DNA of 64,000 nt from Streptomyces specialis (GTDB lineage: Bacteria; Actinomycetota; Actinomycetes; Streptomycetales; Streptomycetaceae), in assembly GCF_001493375.1 (NCBI RefSeq), contig NZ_LN929897.1, positions 518,754 to 582,753 of the forward strand. The letters run 5' to 3'. Below are positions 55,766-64,000 of the stretch, piece by piece. The position numbers and the translations under genes are program-made. Each line of letters opens with the position of its first letter. Positions within the stretch are counted from its first letter, which is position 1. The notes beneath the pieces were generated by a model. It made no database searches and was not told the DNA's origin. It worked only from the letters and a program-made list of their open reading frames with translations.

Positions 55766-58314
55766 GTCCTCGGGCGGAAGCGATTCGCCGCCTCCACCAT
55801 TTCGGTCCGTTCACCACTGGTTTGCGCCAGCCGGGCCAGACGCCGGTAGGAGCGTTCAAGGCCCAGTCTGATACCGGTCTCGTCGAGCGGGGCACCCAGG
55901 AGCTCGCCCGGGTGGTCCGTTTGCTGACGAAACTGTCCGGCGGGTTGGGACAATACCCAGTCCAGCGCGCAACCCAGCACTTCACAGGACAGTTGTTCAC
56001 CCAGTGATGGTTCCAGCCCGGCGCGACGCAGGCCGGCGACCTGCCGTCCGGCCGCCAGCAGGTCGGGCAGCAGGTCCTCGGTGGCCGCCCGCTGCCGCAG
56101 CCGGGCCCGCACGGCCGCGACCCGCGCGGCCGTGTAGTGGGCGGACGTCTCCGGTATCGACTCCAGGGCCGCCACCGCGCGCGGCCGGTCCCCGGCCGCC
56201 AGCCGCACCCGGGCCAGGCCGAAGCCGGCGCTGACATGGCCGGGGTCGCTGGTCCACACCAGCTCGTAGTAGTCGGCCGCGTTGTCGAGCTGCCCCAGCA
56301 CCTCGGCGCACACGGCGAGCGCCAGCTTGGGCGCCACCTCGCCGGGGAACGCGTCGTAGATCGCGTCGAAGGAGAGCGCGGCCAGCTCCCAGTCCTCCCG
56401 GACCAGCGCGGCCAGACCCTGGTACCAGACCACGCGCCAGTCGTTGGGCCGGCGGGCGGCCAGCGCGTCCAGGGGCCGCGAGGCCGCCTGTTCCGCCTCC
56501 TCGCCCGGCGTCTCCAGGTGGGCGCGGACCTCGCGGACGCGCCGGTCGACCGAGTCGGTGGGGGCCGAACGCAGCGCCACCACCAGATCGGCGGGGGAGG
56601 TGGCGGCCAGGCCGGCGAGGAAACCGGCGTTGGGGTCGCCCGGATCGACGCGCGGCACGGGCAGCGCCAGCGCGATCTGCCGCACGTCGAGCGGAACGGT
56701 CTGCGGCGCCGTCGGCAGCGGCGGCGCGGACGGCCGGGGCGGCGGGACCGTCGCCCCGGGCCCGGGCCGCGGGCCGGTGGCCGCCCGTGACCGGCGGTGC
56801 TCCCGCGCGCCCAGCCGCGACACCGGGCCGCTCGGCGGGGGCACCAGCTCGGTGTGCACCACGCGCGACTCGGGGCCGAACAGCCGGGACAGCGCCGGCC
56901 TCGGCTGCCCGGTCCTGATCGCCACGATCTCCCGCAGCACGCCGGTCAGTTGATCGGCCATCTCCTGCGCCGAGGCGAACCGGCGGCGCGGATCGGGATC
57001 GGTGGCCCGCACCAGGAAGCGGTAGAAGGACTCGTACCGCTGGAAGACCTCGATGTTCTCCGGCTCGGGCAGGCTGTCGCAGAAGACCGTGGTGTAGCCC
57101 TGGAAGTCGAACGTCAGCACCGCCAGCGTCCGGGCCACCGTGTACAGGTCGGAGGCGACGGACGGGCCGATCTCCGCGACCTCGGGCGCCTGGTAGCCGA
57201 CCGTGCCGTAGATGGCGCTCTCGTGGTCGTCCATCCGCCGCACCGCGCCCATGTCGATCAGCTTCAACTGGTCGTCCTGCTGGATCGCGTTGTCCACCTT
57301 GAAGTCGCAGTACAGCAGGTTGCGGCTGTGCAGGTAGCCGAGCGCGTCCAGCGCCTCGATCCCGTACGCGCACGCCTGCTCGACCGGCAGCGGGTCGCGG
57401 CGGCCGTCGGGGGCGCGGCGGGCGTTGGCGATCTCCTTGAGCGACTTGCCGCCGACGTACTCCATCACGATGTAGCCGTCGACGCTGCCGGTGCGCCGGT
57501 CGAGGTGCTCGACGAAGTTGTAGATGCGGACGATGCTCGCGTGCTCGATCTCGGCCAGGAAGCGGCGCTCGGAGATGGCGGCGGCCATCGCGTCCTCGTC
57601 CCCGGTGTCCAGCAGACCCTTCAGCACCACCCAGCGGTCGGACACGGCCCGGTCGATGGCGAGGTAGATCCACCCCAGTCCGCCGTGGGCCAGGCAGCCC
57701 GCGATCTCGTACTGGTCCCGTACCACGTCGCCGGGCTCCAGTTTGGGGATGAACGAGTACGGGTGCCCGCACTTGGTGCAGAAGCCCTCGGTGCGGCCGG
57801 GCCGCCCGCCCCGGGACCGGCCGACCGGCGCGCCGCAGTCGCTGTTGCCGCAGAACCGCTTGCGCTCGGGCACCTCCGGGTCCTCCAGGACGGCGGAGAG
57901 CGGATCGGGCCTCGGCACCTCCGGCATCGTCACCAGACCCGCGCCCAGCCGGGCGCGGGCCGAACTGCTGGTGCTCGTGCGGGAGCTGCGCACCGTGACC
58001 GAACGGCCGGGCAGCCCGCCGGAGACGGTCCGCGACAGCCGTCCGGAGACCGAGCGGCGGGAGAACTGCGAGCGCGAAGAACCGCTGCCGCTGCCCCGCC
58101 CGCTGCCCCGGCTCTCGCCGCCCGCGCCGTCACCGGTCCGGGACGGGGCGCCGCTGCCCTTGCTCCGGCCCGAGGCGGTGACACCGGTCGCGACCGAGCC
58201 GATCATCCCCGCCGGCGAGACGACGGGCGCCAGGCCGCACACGCCGCAGTACAGCTCGCCGCCGCCCATGTCCTCGTACGTCCCGGGGCAGCCGGGCCGC
58301 TGACATTTCGTCAC
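55756..58314 (-). CDS. pknG: PknG-like Ser/Thr protein kinase with N-terminal zinc domain and TPR tail
   Basis: 852 residues from a GTG that overlaps the upstream stop (GTGA). Order: a zinc ribbon (CPGTYEDMGGGELYCGVCG, and a second set CGNSDC...CTKCGH), a Ser/Arg-rich linker, the kinase domain (CLAHGGLGWIYLA, catalytic loop LLYCDFKVDNAIQ, IDMGAVRR, APEVA) and a C-terminal TPR solenoid (RPNDWRVVWYQGLAALVRE ...). The layout rubredoxin/zinc-kinase-TPR, YCDFKxxN in place of HRDLKxxN and DMG in place of DFG are PknG traits. PknG controls glutamate metabolism through GarA/OdhI in other actinobacteria. glnH-like and glnX-like genes lie upstream in the same run. Confidence 0.93.
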   Translation of the reverse strand: MTKCQRPGCPGTYEDMGGGELYCGVCGLAPVVSPAGMIGSVATGVTASGRSKGSGAPSRTGDGAGGESRGSGRGSGSGSSRSQFSRRSVSGRLSRTVSGGLPGRSVTVRSSRTSTSSSARARLGAGLVTMPEVPRPDPLSAVLEDPEVPERKRFCGNSDCGAPVGRSRGGRPGRTEGFCTKCGHPYSFIPKLEPGDVVRDQYEIAGCLAHGGLGWIYLAIDRAVSDRWVVLKGLLDTGDEDAMAAAISERRFLAEIEHASIVRIYNFVEHLDRRTGSVDGYIVMEYVGGKSLKEIANARRAPDGRRDPLPVEQACAYGIEALDALGYLHSRNLLYCDFKVDNAIQQDDQLKLIDMGAVRRMDDHESAIYGTVGYQAPEVAEIGPSVASDLYTVARTLAVLTFDFQGYTTVFCDSLPEPENIEVFQRYESFYRFLVRATDPDPRRRFASAQEMADQLTGVLREIVAIRTGQPRPALSRLFGPESRVVHTELVPPPSGPVSRLGAREHRRSRAATGPRPGPGATVPPPRPSAPPLPTAPQTVPLDVRQIALALPVPRVDPGDPNAGFLAGLAATSPADLVVALRSAPTDSVDRRVREVRAHLETPGEEAEQAASRPLDALAARRPNDWRVVWYQGLAALVREDWELAALSFDAIYDAFPGEVAPKLALAVCAEVLGQLDNAADYYELVWTSDPGHVSAGFGLARVRLAAGDRPRAVAALESIPETSAHYTAARVAAVRARLRQRAATEDLLPDLLAAGRQVAGLRRAGLEPSLGEQLSCEVLGCALDWVLSQPAGQFRQQTDHPGELLGAPLDETGIRLGLERSYRRLARLAQTSGERTEMVEAANRFRPRTWV

Positions 58315-59582
58315 GGCTCGGCCCTCCCGCCCACCGGCTCCTCCTCGCCAGGCGCCAGGACCTCGGCCGCCGCCGCCTGGTACCGCAGCACCGCGTTCTC
58401 GGCGGCGCGCAGGTCGCACGGCGCCGTCCACAGCAGCCGCCGCGCCTGGTCGTACCGCTCGGCCAGCATCGGCTCCCCGGCCTTGCCCAGCCGGGTCACC
58501 CGCGCCCGGTACGCGTCGAGCCTGCCGCGCAGCTCCGCCCGCACCGCCAGCGGCGCGGTGACCGCCGACAGGGAGGCGCGGGCCCGCTCCAGCTCCTCCT
58601 CGGCGCGCCGCTCCAGCGACTCCAGCAGCGGGGAGAGCCGGTGCCACTGGGAACGGCGCCGGTAGTCGGCCGCCGTGGCGAGCTGCTCGTGCAGCGCGCT
58701 GTTGGGGCCGCTGACCGCCGGGACCTCGGAGGCGGCGATCTTCGCCAGCACCTCGCCGCGCGCGGTGCGCGCCTCGGCCAGCGTGCGGTCGGCGCGGGAG
58801 AGCAGGTCGCGCAGCCGGATCAGCCGGTCCTCGGCGTCCTTGCGGACCTGGATGACGGCGTCCACCTCGCGCCTGATGTCGTCCAGGGCGCGGGCGGCGC
58901 GGTCGTAACGGGCGGTGTCGGGCCGGCCGCCGCCGGGCGCGCTGCTGCCGCCGTCCGCGATCCAGAACGCGAGCGGGTCGGCGATCACCTCGGCGCGCAG
59001 CCCCGTCAGTTCGCCGGTGACCTGCTGGAGATCGTCGCCCGCCGGGTGCGCGCCGGGGCGCACGCCGACGGAGTGCGCCAGCTCGCTCAGCCGCCGCAAC
59101 TCGGCGGAGAGCATGTCTATCCGGGCGGGCAGCGCCGACCAGACGGCGTCGGCGGCGATCACGATGTCGAGGACCTCGGCGTAGCCGGTGGTCATCCGCT
59201 CGACCAGCTCCGACCAGCTCAGCCGCTCGGCCTGCCCGCCCTCGCCGGAGACCAGCAGACGGCCGCCGTCCAGCAGCTCGCTGAGCCGCAGCAGGTCGTC
59301 CCGGCCGGGGAAACGGCTTCTGTCCCGCAGCTCCCGCGCGGTCTCCAGGGCGTCCGTGCACGTGTCGAAGTACGTCCACAGCCGGGTCGCGGTCCGCTCC
59401 GCGCGCGCCCACCGCTCACGGGTGACGCCCGACAGCTCGGCGCCTTCGAGGAGTCTGCGGCCCGCGTGGTCCTGGAGCGCCAGCAGGGAGGACTCGATCG
59501 CCTCGTGCTCGGCGCCGAGCCGCGCCAGCGCGCGGTCCACCTCCTCCCGGCTCAGCACCTGCCCGCCGGAATCCGGGGCCAT
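58311..59582 (-). CDS. Coiled-coil protein of the PknG locus
   Basis: 423 residues, almost entirely helical with heptads (ALARLGAEHEAIESSLLALQ; RTLAEARTARGEVLAKIAAS; RAEEELERARASLSAV). No membrane segment, no catalytic motif. Its stop overlaps the kinase start, so it is coupled to pknG. Likely a scaffold or adaptor between the GlnX/GlnH membrane input and the kinase; this is inference from position. Mycobacterial pknG loci lack this gene. Confidence 0.85.
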   Translation of the reverse strand: MAPDSGGQVLSREEVDRALARLGAEHEAIESSLLALQDHAGRRLLEGAELSGVTRERWARAERTATRLWTYFDTCTDALETARELRDRSRFPGRDDLLRLSELLDGGRLLVSGEGGQAERLSWSELVERMTTGYAEVLDIVIAADAVWSALPARIDMLSAELRRLSELAHSVGVRPGAHPAGDDLQQVTGELTGLRAEVIADPLAFWIADGGSSAPGGGRPDTARYDRAARALDDIRREVDAVIQVRKDAEDRLIRLRDLLSRADRTLAEARTARGEVLAKIAASEVPAVSGPNSALHEQLATAADYRRRSQWHRLSPLLESLERRAEEELERARASLSAVTAPLAVRAELRGRLDAYRARVTRLGKAGEPMLAERYDQARRLLWTAPCDLRAAENAVLRYQAAAAEVLAPGEEEPVGGRAEP

Positions 59583-59627
59583 CGCTCTCCCCTCGGTCTT
59601 GTCCTGCTCGTTGCGGTGTCGATCGGT

Positions 59628-60719
59628 TCAGTCTCGGTACTGCGGCAGCGGGGGCGCGGGCGGGGGATCGGTCTCCTCGTCGTACAGATAACGGGCCAGC
59701 CACCGGTCGTACGACTGGCGCCACTCGCTGGGCTCCCCGTCCGGGCCGGGCGCGCGGTAATCCTCCAGCACGGCGTTGACCCAGCTCACCAGATCGGTGT
59801 TGGCGAGGTTCATCGCGACGCCGTACGACTCCCGGGTGAGCGGCTCGTCGGCCAGCCGCATCGACGGGTCCTGCGCCACGTGCCCGGCCGCCAGCGCGTC
59901 GTCGGTCATCAGGGCGTCGGCCAGGCCGAGCTGGACCCGCACCAGGCAGTCCAGGTGGTTGTCCGCGCCCACCACCTGGGCGCCGTGGCTCTCGGCGTCC
60001 AGCAGCTTGCTCGCGGTCGAGCCGTTCGCGCGGCACACCCGCATGCCGTCGAGGGAGTCGTCGAAGCCCTGGATGGGGGAGTTGGCCGGCACCAGGAGCT
60101 GCTGGCCGGTCTCGAAGTAGGCGGTGGAGAACGCGACCCGCTCCCAGCGGTCGCAGGTGATGGACATGGTCCGCACCACCATGTCCACGGTGCCGTCCTG
60201 GATCGCGCGCTCCCGCTGGTCGGTGGGGATGGCCAGGTACTTGATGTCCGGCCGCGGACCGAGCAGGTCCTCGGCGATGGCCTGCACCAGGTCGATGTCG
60301 AAGCCGACGATGTCACCGGTCTGCGGGGAGCGGTACCCCCACAGGTAGCTGTTCAGGTCGATGCCGACGACCAACTGGCCGCGCTCCCTGATCTCCGACA
60401 CGGCCGGGCCGGCGATCCGGGCCGGCGCGTAGCTCTCGTCGGGGTCCCGGCCGTCCTGGCACTCCTCGCGCGCGGCGGACGGCACCGGTTCGTCGTCGGT
60501 GTGGGCGGCGTGCTCCGCCTGCCCGCTCTCCCCGGTCCGGCCGGTGGCGGTGTGGCCGGGGCCGGGCGGCAGCGACCCGGCGAGGACGGAGCCGGTCAGC
60601 GCGAGACCGGCCGCGGCGAGCAGCAGCGCCCGCCGGTCGCGCCGCCGCCCGCGCCGACCGTCGCCGGCCGGCTGCCCGGGACCGTTCTCCGGCATGGTCC
60701 GCACCCCCCGCGCCCTCAC
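59628..60719 (-). CDS. glnH: GlnH-like periplasmic binding protein (SBP family 3)
   Basis: 363 residues from a GTG that overlaps the glnX-like stop (GTGA); an ATG at 60695 is an alternative. A basic N-terminus and one hydrophobic helix (ALLLAAAGLALTGSVLAGS) act as signal anchor; there is no lipobox cysteine, unlike mycobacterial GlnH. The SBP_bac_3 fold follows: LVVGIDLNSYLWGYRSP, IVGFDIDLVQAIAEDLLG, RTMSITCDRWERVAFSTAYF. Such proteins bind amino acids. Associated with PknG rather than an ABC permease, it probably senses extracellular Asp/Glu/Gln and reports through GlnX. Confidence 0.9.
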   Translation of the reverse strand: MRARGVRTMPENGPGQPAGDGRRGRRRDRRALLLAAAGLALTGSVLAGSLPPGPGHTATGRTGESGQAEHAAHTDDEPVPSAAREECQDGRDPDESYAPARIAGPAVSEIRERGQLVVGIDLNSYLWGYRSPQTGDIVGFDIDLVQAIAEDLLGPRPDIKYLAIPTDQRERAIQDGTVDMVVRTMSITCDRWERVAFSTAYFETGQQLLVPANSPIQGFDDSLDGMRVCRANGSTASKLLDAESHGAQVVGADNHLDCLVRVQLGLADALMTDDALAAGHVAQDPSMRLADEPLTRESYGVAMNLANTDLVSWVNAVLEDYRAPGPDGEPSEWRQSYDRWLARYLYDEETDPPPAPPLPQYRD

Positions 60720-62128
60720 CGGTACTCCGACAGCCTGCGGCCGATGCCCAGCACCGCGCCCACGGCCCCGAGCAGGGTCAGCACCACGGCCGCCGCCCGC
60801 AGGCCGCCCAGCGCGGAGTGGCCGTCGTTCGCCGCCCGCGTGAACTCCGCCTGCTCGTGGTCGACCGCCGCGGCCAGCGACGCGTCCACCGCGTCGAAGC
60901 TCTCGCCCGTGGTGTCCTCCGGGCCGATCACCATGTTCACCGAATCCTGGTACTCACCGGCGAGTTCGAGCGCGCGGGCGTCGGTGTGCCGGGACCGCCA
61001 CTCCGCGGTGGCCTCGATCGCCCGCTCCACCGGCTCGCGGCCCTCGGCGTCGTCGGCCAGCGCGTGGGCCTTGTCGAGGAGGCTGCCCTCCGGCCGCCCC
61101 TCCTCGCCGGCGAGCCGGTCCATGTGGGTCCGGTAGCTGTCCTCGGACTCGCTGCCCGCGCCGCGCGCGATCAGGGTGATGCTCTCGTCGCCGCGCGCCT
61201 TGAGCGCCTCGGTCCAGGCGCCGTACAGCGCGCTGAGCGACTGGGCCGCGTTCTCGTCCGCGTCGGTGAGCGCGGAGCGGGCCACGGCGTGCGCGCCCAC
61301 CAGCCAGACCAGCAGCACGGTGGTGGCGGCGGTGGCGGCCAGCAGGCCCTGGTTGAAGACCCGGTTGGTCCGCAGGTAGTGCCGGCGCTGCGCCCACAGC
61401 AGCACCGACAGCACGACCAGGCCGGTGACCATCGACGCCCACGGCCAGGCCCTGGCGTCGTCGAGGTCGTCCTGGAACCGCTCGGTCTCCAGCGCGTACA
61501 GCGCCTCGGCGGCGCTCAGCATCGTCTCCTGCATCCGCTCGTCCGCGTACCGCAGATACGCGCCGCCCAGCGGCATCCCCTGCCGGTTGTTGGCACGGGC
61601 GGTCTCGACCAGACCGGTGTAGTCGGGCAGCGCCTCGTTGAGCACGGCGATGTACCGCTGGGCCTCGGCCGATCCCGAGCTGCGGGCGGCGGCCTCGGCG
61701 AGCAGCGCGGCGGCGGTGTCGATGTCCCGCTCGTACCGCTGCCGCGTCTCCGGGTCCTCCTGCGCGCCGGCCAGGAAGCCCGCGGCGGCGGTGGTGTTGG
61801 CGTCGGCGAGCGAGCGGTAGATCTCGGCGGCGCGGGCGCTCAGCGGCTGGCTGCCGCCCCGCACGGTGTCGGCGTCGGCGGCGCGGGCGGAGATCTCGGC
61901 GAACGTGACCCCGCCCAGGAGCAGCAGCAGCCCGGCGACGACGGCGCCGATGATGCGCAGCCGGCCGGGCTCGGTCCGTGCGGCGGCCCGCAGCCGTGCC
62001 GCGCCCTCAGCGAAGGCGGTGCGGCGGCGCGGCACCTCGGGCGGGGCGGCGGGAGCCGGCCGGGCGGGCGCCGGTGGCACCGCCGGGGCGGGCGGTGAAG
62101 CGGGCGGTGCGCTCGGCGGGTGAGTCAC
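60716..62128 (-). CDS. glnX: GlnX-like membrane sensor protein
   Basis: 470 residues from a GTG at 62128 preceded by gggggaggg. A Pro-rich cytoplasmic N-terminus, then four membrane helices: about 59-78, 215-235, 250-272 and 440-462. The first pair encloses a helical extracytoplasmic domain of ~135 residues and the second pair one of ~165, reminiscent of four-helix-bundle ligand domains. Order glnX-glnH-pknG is that of Mycobacterium, where GlnX relays GlnH binding to PknG; the assignment rests on that order and topology more than on sequence motifs. Confidence 0.8.
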   Translation of the reverse strand: MTHPPSAPPASPPAPAVPPAPARPAPAAPPEVPRRRTAFAEGAARLRAAARTEPGRLRIIGAVVAGLLLLLGGVTFAEISARAADADTVRGGSQPLSARAAEIYRSLADANTTAAAGFLAGAQEDPETRQRYERDIDTAAALLAEAAARSSGSAEAQRYIAVLNEALPDYTGLVETARANNRQGMPLGGAYLRYADERMQETMLSAAEALYALETERFQDDLDDARAWPWASMVTGLVVLSVLLWAQRRHYLRTNRVFNQGLLAATAATTVLLVWLVGAHAVARSALTDADENAAQSLSALYGAWTEALKARGDESITLIARGAGSESEDSYRTHMDRLAGEEGRPEGSLLDKAHALADDAEGREPVERAIEATAEWRSRHTDARALELAGEYQDSVNMVIGPEDTTGESFDAVDASLAAAVDHEQAEFTRAANDGHSALGGLRAAAVVLTLLGAVGAVLGIGRRLSEYR

Positions 62129-62313
62129 GTACGGGCCCTCCCCCTCACGATTCCGGCACGGGCCACGGCCAGCAGTATGCCGCCCGGCCGGAGCGGGGAC
62201 ACAGCCCTTGCGGAGATCTTGTCGTGATCGCGATGTGCGGGGCGTCCCCGCCCCACCCCCGCGAACACGCGGCCGGGGGCCCGGCGGTTCCCGGCACACG
62301 GCAGGATCGTCCT

Positions 62314-62886
62314 ATGACCAGTCAGCCCGATTTCGCGCTGCCCACCACCGTCCGGCTCTCCGGGCACGGCGTCGTTCTGCGGCAGTGGCTGCCGGAGGAT
62401 CTGGACACCATGGCGGGCCTCTTCGACGACCCCGAGGTCGCCCGGTGGACACCGCTGCGCTCACCGTTCGACGAGGACGCCGCCCGCGAGTACCTGAGCA
62501 ACGCGCTGGCCCGCGCCGCGGCCGGTACCCGCATCCAACTCGCCATCACCACCGACGGGTTGACGCCCCTGGGCGAGGTGGTGCTGCTGCCGGGCGACGA
62601 CGGCCGGCGCGAGGTGGAACTCGGCTACTCCGTCGGCCGCCCGTACCGCCGCCGGGGGCTGGCGCGGCGGGCGCTGACGGTCCTCACCGACTTCACCCAC
62701 CGGGAGCTGGCACCCGCCCGCGTGGTGCTGCGGATCGACCGGGACAACGCGGCGAGCAACGCCGTGGCGCGGGCCACCGGCTACCGGCTCACCGACGACG
62801 AGCCGCTGCTGAGGGAGGGCGCGGACCACCGGTTCACGCTCCTGACGTGGGAGCACGCGCCGGAGCCCGCCCCCGGCCCGCGCTGA
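62314..62886 (+). CDS. GNAT-family N-acetyltransferase (RimJ/RimL type)
   Basis: 190 residues from an ATG at 62314. The acetyl-CoA site is ELGYSVGRPYRRRGLARRALTVL (motif A) with NAASNAVARATGYR (motif B) and the N-terminal VRLSGHGVVLRQWLPEDLDTMAGL typical of RimL-like proteins. Divergent from the glnX-pknG run. Acceptor unknown; N-terminal protein acetylation or small-amine acetylation are the usual options. Confidence 0.9.
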   Translation: MTSQPDFALPTTVRLSGHGVVLRQWLPEDLDTMAGLFDDPEVARWTPLRSPFDEDAAREYLSNALARAAAGTRIQLAITTDGLTPLGEVVLLPGDDGRREVELGYSVGRPYRRRGLARRALTVLTDFTHRELAPARVVLRIDRDNAASNAVARATGYRLTDDEPLLREGADHRFTLLTWEHAPEPAPGPR

Positions 62887-63201
62887 CCCGCGCCTCCGCG
62901 CTACCCCTGGCTCTTCCACCCCTCCCCTGCCGCCGAAGGCCCGGGCCGCGGCCGGGGGGGGGCTGGCGCGGCGGCGCCCGCGGCCGCCGTGACCCGCGGG
63001 GGGGGCCGTATCGGCGGCACGAAGGCGCCGACGACGCGCTGGCCAGGGGCGATGGCAGATCCGCCGGACCGCCGCGGTAAATCTTCCGCCGCGGGGGGCG
63101 TGAGCTGCGTCGCTTTCCCGTCGCGAGGAGGGGTGCGGTGTCGTTGACTGGGTAGGAGCATTCTCTGCACAGCCCGCCGCCGTCAGCGAACGGAGTTCCC
63201 C
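62887..63201. other. Intergenic region, no gene supported
   Basis: 315 bases, with G-homopolymer runs at 62955-62964 and 62998-63006 that may be miscounted. It should hold the promoter of the small gene at 63202 (a ttgact at about 63143 could be a -35 box, but no -10 is evident). Confidence 0.4.
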
Positions 63202-63477
63202 GTGGCCGGAGCCGCCCGGACCATCGACGATCCGGAGACCCACCTCGCACCCGAGCCGACCGAGCCGGCCCGGATACCGCTCCGGAGGGTGCCCAACCCG
63301 GACGGGCCCGCCCTGACCCGCATGCCGGAGGCTTCCCGGGGCCGCGAGATGCCGCTGACCAGCGAGCCGCCGCTGGGCGACCTCACGCCCCTCACCGCCG
63401 AGCAGCCGCTGGCCGTCCAGCCGCCCCTCACCGCGGAGTCCAACGGCCGCGGCGGCGCGGAGGCCGGCGAGGTCTGA
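63202..63477 (+). CDS. Small proline-rich hypothetical protein
   Basis: 91 residues from a GTG with ggag 5 bases upstream. Rich in Pro, Glu and Leu with repeated PLT segments (MPLTSEPPLGDLTPLTAEQP then VQPPLTAES). Looks disordered; no signal peptide or domain. Its stop overlaps the start of malQ (TGATG), so the two are coupled. Function unknown. Confidence 0.55.
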   Translation: MAGAARTIDDPETHLAPEPTEPARIPLRRVPNPDGPALTRMPEASRGREMPLTSEPPLGDLTPLTAEQPLAVQPPLTAESNGRGGAEAGEV

Positions 63478-63565
63478 TGGACCGGCTGGCGCGCCTCGCC
63501 GCGACGCATGGCGTCGCCACCGCGTACGAACCGGCGCCCGGCCGCCGGGTCGAGGTCCCCCCGGC
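63477..63565 (+). CDS. malQ: 4-alpha-glucanotransferase MalQ, N-terminal fragment
   Basis: Only the first ~29 codons are present: MDRLARLAATHGVATAYEP then APGRRVEVP, the conserved N-terminus of streptomycete amylomaltases that disproportionate maltodextrins. The gene is cut by adapter sequence at about 63566, so the rest is missing because of assembly rather than mutation. Confidence 0.8.
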
Positions 63566-63710
63566 CCTTATACCCATGAGACGATGCCGGCGAAGGGGGT
63601 GGAGGGAGTACAGGGGGGGGCCGCGGCCACATAAAAGACAAGAGAAGAGCAGCCGCGCATGCGAGCAGACAACAGACAATGACAAGGCGCGGGGTGGGGG
63701 GGGGGGGGGC
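63561..63710. other. Assembly artefact: degraded adapter, P5, A-rich and poly-G run
   Basis: cttatac at 63567 opens a degraded reverse Nextera adapter (gatgccggcga), followed by P5-like noise, a purine-rich stretch, and a G run at 63691-63709. It joins malQ to an unrelated convergent gene, so their adjacency is not reliable. Confidence 0.85.
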
Positions 63711-64000
63711 CGCCCCCGCCCGGCCCGCCCGCCGCCGGGACGGGCCGAGGCGCGCCGTTCGCCTCCGTCTGGGTGATGCCCGCGCCGTCCAGGGCCCGCT
63801 TGATCCGCCAGCGCAGCTCACGCTCCACCACCGGCGCCTTGCCCGGCTGGGTCTTGGCGATCACCCGCAGCACGAGCTGCTCACCGGCCACCGACTCGAC
63901 GCCCAGCACCTCCACCGGCTCCCACAGCAGCTCGTCCCAGGGCTCCGTCCCCGACAGGTCGTCGCCGACCACCGCGATCAGCTTGCGGATCCGGTCGAGG
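63711..64000 (-). CDS. Mechanosensitive ion channel (MscS family), C-terminal part
   Basis: Enters from the right edge on the minus strand, with ~90 codons present. LDRIRKLIAVVGDDLSG, EPVEVLGVESVAGEQLVLRV and KAPVVERELRWRIKRALDGAGI match the cytoplasmic C-terminal domain of MscS-type channels in streptomycetes. The last residues run into the poly-G artefact, so the exact stop is unknown. The membrane pore part lies outside the window. Confidence 0.75.

Overview
The window is very GC-rich, has tightly packed and often overlapping genes (ATGA and GTGA junctions), and carries families typical of Streptomyces: a four-gene conservon (cvnABCD), a PknG-GlnH-GlnX block, EccC with an Esx protein, MMPL, MerR and LAXTG surface proteins. 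I read it as chromosome from Streptomyces or a close relative. It is not clean sequence. Six places carry degraded Illumina Nextera adapter sequence, with readable i5 (TATCCTCT) and i7 (TTCTGCCT) indices and adapter read-through, so this is a draft scaffold in which contig ends were joined through adapter. Genes crossing those points are broken by the assembly, not by biology.

Layout. 1-4.1 kb is accessory: the 3' end of an Rhs polymorphic toxin, its overlapping immunity gene, then a row of small, partly decayed hypothetical genes. 4.1-10 kb is a type VII secretion locus (Esx protein divergent from a three-ATPase EccC, plus one companion protein). 10-20.7 kb holds a MerR regulator, an ABC exporter, a Tat-exported PhoX/DUF839 protein, a secreted protein and a lipoprotein (both damaged in sequence), an MMPL transporter, a monoacylglycerol-lipase-like hydrolase and an acyl-CoA synthetase behind a perfect inverted repeat.

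20.7-34.8 kb is the most interesting part. A minus-strand run encodes a FadD32-like fatty acyl-AMP ligase, a Pks13-like ACP-KS-AT-ACP-TE synthase, an antigen-85-like esterase, an acyl-CoA desaturase, and then a histidine kinase with a NarL-type regulator. A divergent MFS exporter and another acyl-AMP/CoA ligase flank it. This gene set resembles the mycolic acid condensation module of Mycobacterium and Corynebacterium, in what otherwise looks like a Streptomyces, a genus not known to make mycolates.

35-38.8 kb is the conservon. tRNA-Arg(TCT) lies at about 40 kb, followed by a translationally coupled pair of dynamin-like GTPases, a thioester (TQXA) LAXTG surface protein, the ribosome-associated ABC-F protein EttA, a hot-dog thioesterase and a truncated hypothetical gene. 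48.2-49.4 kb is an acyltransferase-3 membrane protein and 49.5 kb a group II truncated haemoglobin.

49.9-62.1 kb is one long minus-strand run: GlnX-like membrane sensor, GlnH-like binding protein, coiled-coil protein, PknG-like kinase, PP2C phosphatase, VWA protein, zinc-ribbon/FHA protein, ABC ATPase and ABC-2 permease. This looks like a complete Ser/Thr phospho-signalling island (writer, eraser, reader and nutrient-sensing input). The right end has a GNAT acetyltransferase, a small proline-rich protein, the first codons of malQ and, beyond another adapter scar, the 3' end of a mechanosensitive-channel gene.
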